64,000 nt of DNA from Lichina pygmaea (Eukaryota > Ascomycota > Lichinomycetes > Lichinales > Lichinaceae). Under the pieces are notes generated by a model. It had not been told where the DNA came from, made no database searches, and was given only the letters and a program-made list of their open reading frames with translations. A program made the translations under genes and the position numbers. Within the stretch, counting starts at the first letter, position 1. Each line of letters begins with the position of its first letter. Where the stretch lies: positions 3,622,914 through 3,686,913 of the forward strand of contig OY730174.1 in the NCBI GenBank assembly GCA_963422465.1. The letters are read 5' to 3'. Shown piece after piece: positions 61,712 through 64,000 of the stretch.

Positions 61712-62172
61712 TGTTAAAGGCCGGGCCGGGTTCACACAGAAACCGGTACAGTCTGTTGCTTTGTAGGGCGGATTCTAGACAGGGACTCGGTAGAGGAATA
61801 GACAGGTGGGGTAACTCTCCTGTGCTATTGTCTCAGTATGATGGATTTGTATTGTGTGTTCAGCCTGGAGAGCTAATCCCTCCAGGCTCTTTGGGAGTCT
61901 TTATACAGATGCCCCAAGGGGGGGGGTCTCTTCGAGGGGTATCATCCTTTTGCGTGGACAAGCTCCTCACTTAGCTCTTGCTTGTCCACTGGACAAGCTT
62001 CTTGCTTAGCTCCTGCTCGTCCACCGGACAAGCTCCTCGCTTAGCTCCTGCTTGTCCACCAGACAAGCTCCTCGCTTAGCTCTTGCTTATCCACTGGATC
62101 AGTCGGATGTTGTTCTGTATGACTAACACTCCTCCCTCACTTACCTGGGCTGTTCCAGCCTAGGCCTTAACA
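61712..62172 (-). repeat. Gypsy-C 3' LTR (461 bp, 4 tandem units)
   Basis: TGTTAAAGGC to CCTTAACA, four ~35-bp units at about 61955-62098. The CGG-N8-CCG site is present in imperfect form. Confidence 0.93.
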
Positions 62173-62233
62173 CTATCCCCTCCCTCCAAGGGTTCTGTCT
62201 CCAGATCCTTTTTGTTCCTGCTCCTCTTTTGTC

Positions 62234-62804
62234 ATGAACCAAAGCCAGACAACTCGAACTTGTTGTTGTGGTTTTCTCTTGTTGTATTGGCAAAATAGGC
62301 AAGGAATCAAAAATCACATGCGGTGCTTGTCATCGTGACCACGCCAAGTGTGTCATGAGTTCTGCATCATCTTTTTGTTGTCGGTGCATCAAGAAGGGTT
62401 GTCGCTGCGACCTTCATCTCTCGGAATCAGAATGGAAGAAGATGGAACTTGAGCGCAAGCAGCTCAAGGCTCAGCTGCGGGAGACTGATAACCAATTGTC
62501 AAAGTTGCTTCCCCAGCAGATCTGCCTCCACCGGCAGCTGGGTCATCTCTCACAGAAGAAGGCTGATGCCATCTGTCGTGAGCTGTCAGCCATCAAGGAT
62601 CAAGAGTCTCTTGATGCTCAGGAACAAGAGGCCCTCTGTGTTATCCGCGAACAGGAGGCCTGTCAGGCTGCTGCTCTGCCGTCCTTTGAGGACGTCTTCT
62701 CTTCAGAGACTTTGGCTTCTCTCAAGCTGTTGTCTCTGTCAGACCTGGTCGCTGCGGGTTTGCTTGGTGGTAATCCACCAGCTTCTGGTTCATCGCAGAG
62801 CTGA
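62234..62804 (+). pseudogene. Gypsy-C antisense Zn2Cys6/coiled-coil gene, best C copy
   Basis: Opposite to gag-pol. Readable without interruption for 178 codons from 62268 to 62804. The cysteines CGAC, AKC, CCRC and the following group fit C-x2-C-x6-C-x8-C-x2-C-x6-C, with CIKKGCRC like the second half of Zn2Cys6 domains. The helix that follows (ELERKQLKAQLRETDNQLSKL) has clear leucine heptads and a long Glu/Gln-rich tail. Its sequence is otherwise unlike the A-family protein, so the shared position and motif are the link. About one break at the start. Confidence 0.72.
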
Positions 62805-62849
62805 AGTTCTCGGTTGGTTCCCACGAATTCTCCTCTTCGTCAAATTCTA

Positions 62850-64000
62850 ACCACTTCACCAGGTACTCAGTTTTCCGTCTGTTTCTTCGACTATCCAGGA
62901 TCCTTTCAACATCGTACTCTTCTTTGTCATCCTCAAAGTTCCATTCTGTTTCGATCTCTGCATCGCTGGGTGCTGGTTTGAGCAGCGAGACATGGAATAC
63001 TCAGTGTATCCTTGCTTTTCGTGGCAGTCTCAGTTGATAGTTGACTTTCCCAGTGCGCTTCTTGATTTCGAATAGTCTGATTCGTACATGGTCCAGCTTT
63101 TTGCTCAGTCACTTCGAGTGCAGGTTTTTTGTTGATAGGTAGACCTTATCCCCCCTTTCCAGGGTTGGTCCCTTCAACCTTTTATTGTGTAATCAGTGGG
63201 CAGTGGTGTTCTGGGCACGGTTGATTGTTGTTTTCATCATCTCGTGCATAGCAGCGAGTTTGCTAACATTGACAATGTTGCCTCCTGCTGTTGCCTGCCA
63301 TCAGGGGTTTCTTCCGTAGTTCGCAAAGAACAGTGTTGTCCCTGTCACGCTGTGTTGCTGGTCGTTGTACACAAACTGGACTATTGGTAGCAGTTCCACC
63401 CAGTTATCCTGCTGGTGGTTGACGTAGTGTTGTAGATACTGCTCTATTGTCTGGTTTGTCCACTCAGTTTGTCTGTCAGTTTGTGGGTGGTAGGCTGTTG
63501 ACATCCTTGTATCAATGCCAAGTTGCCTTGTCCACGTGTTCCAGAATTTCAAGGTGAAGAGTTTGTCTTGATCTGAGATGATTGTCTTTGGTAGCCCTCG
63601 GTGGCTTACCAGCTCTTTGAGTAGGACGCTCGCAAGTTTGTTCACAGTTCCTGACTCTTTCCACAGGACCAGGTGGGTGTATTTGGTGAGCTTGTCAACA
63701 ACCACCAAAATGCTATTGTATACCACCTTTGTTGCTGGGTCTGTTGACTTTGGCAACTTGACCACGAAATCCATCATGATAGTTTCCCATGGTGCCTCGG
63801 GTAGGTCCATTTGCTGTGCCTGCCTGTAGGGCTTATGCCTTGATGGTTTGTTCTTCACGCACTGTTCGCAGTTGCAGATGAACTCTGTCACCTTGCGCTT
63901 CATTCTGTCAAAGCGGTAGTTCCTTTGGATTTTCTCCAAGGTTTTATCTTGCCCGGGGTGTCTGTGCAAAGGCCTGTCATGGTGCCTCCGGATCACCTCC
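62850..64000 (-). pseudogene. pol: Gypsy-C pol: integrase and chromodomain
   Basis: Integrase readable over 231 codons (63301-63996): zinc region HRHPGQDKT to CNCEQC, catalytic MDFVVKLPKS, SDQDKLF and YHPQTDRQTE. The chromodomain region follows at about 62850-62960. Broken in the C-terminal part. Confidence 0.9.

Larger units (their letters stand above)
61712..64000 (-). mobile_element. Gypsy-C, 3' part (cut by window end)
   Basis: Minus-strand Gypsy-C: 3' LTR 61712-62172, antisense gene, chromodomain and integrase. It continues beyond the window. Less damaged than the other C copies. Confidence 0.92.

Overview
The window reads as a transposon-packed stretch of a filamentous ascomycete (Pezizomycotina) genome. 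The evidence is chromodomain-bearing Ty3/Gypsy elements, a Tad1-like LINE with zinc-knuckle ORF1, introns of 69-75 bp with GTAAGT/GTATGT donors, and two host genes typical of filamentous fungi. Differences between repeat copies are overwhelmingly C/T and G/A transitions, as expected from repeat-induced point mutation (RIP). I cannot name the species.

Layout. 1-2466: 5' part of a Gypsy-A (A1) copy, minus, inserted in Gypsy-C (2467-5336, plus), which is itself inserted in a minus-strand LINE (LINE-a, 5337-7911). 7912-8442: Gypsy-A pol fragment. 8443-13871: full-length LINE-b, plus. 13872-21502: LINE-c (minus) split by a full-length Gypsy-C (14968-21172, 5-bp duplication TATTT). 21503-27931: full-length Gypsy-A1, minus (AGTTG). 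27950-28386: tRNA-related SINE, minus. 28430-34232: unclassified repeat R split by a young, nearly whole Gypsy-B (28704-34020, GAGTG). 34233-37640: 5'-truncated LINE-d containing a solo Gypsy-B LTR (CTATC). 37771-38967: a direct-repeat pair around a diverged C-like LTR. 39562-45382: host island with a patatin-like phospholipase homologue (plus) and a NIPA-type magnesium transporter (minus), convergent. 45705-54803: LINE-e fragment, then Gypsy-D split by LINE-f and by a full-length Gypsy-A2 (47693-54022, CCAGA). 54804-61238: a second Gypsy-A2, plus, with unequal LTRs. 61239-61711: second copy of repeat R. 61712-64000: Gypsy-C, minus, cut by the window end.

Most interesting signal. Gypsy-A and Gypsy-C, two clearly different chromovirus families, both carry an extra gene between the chromodomain and the 3' LTR on the strand opposite to gag-pol. 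In both it encodes cysteines spaced exactly as in the fungal Zn2Cys6 (Gal4-type) zinc cluster, followed by a heptad-rich helix. One copy (48231-48731) is open for 166 codons. In Gypsy-A the LTR has a TATA box pointing at this gene, and LTRs of both families carry CGG-N8-CCG inverted triplets, the type of site Zn2Cys6 proteins bind. This suggests an element-encoded regulator, which I could not test.

Other structure: all three main Gypsy families show a Tf1-like self-priming arrangement 2 nt inside the 5' LTR; the Gypsy-C LTR length is set by a 35-bp tandem repeat; two LINE copies share a 633-bp identical tract inside diverged sequence (gene conversion); and the SINE shares its 3' tail with the LINE.
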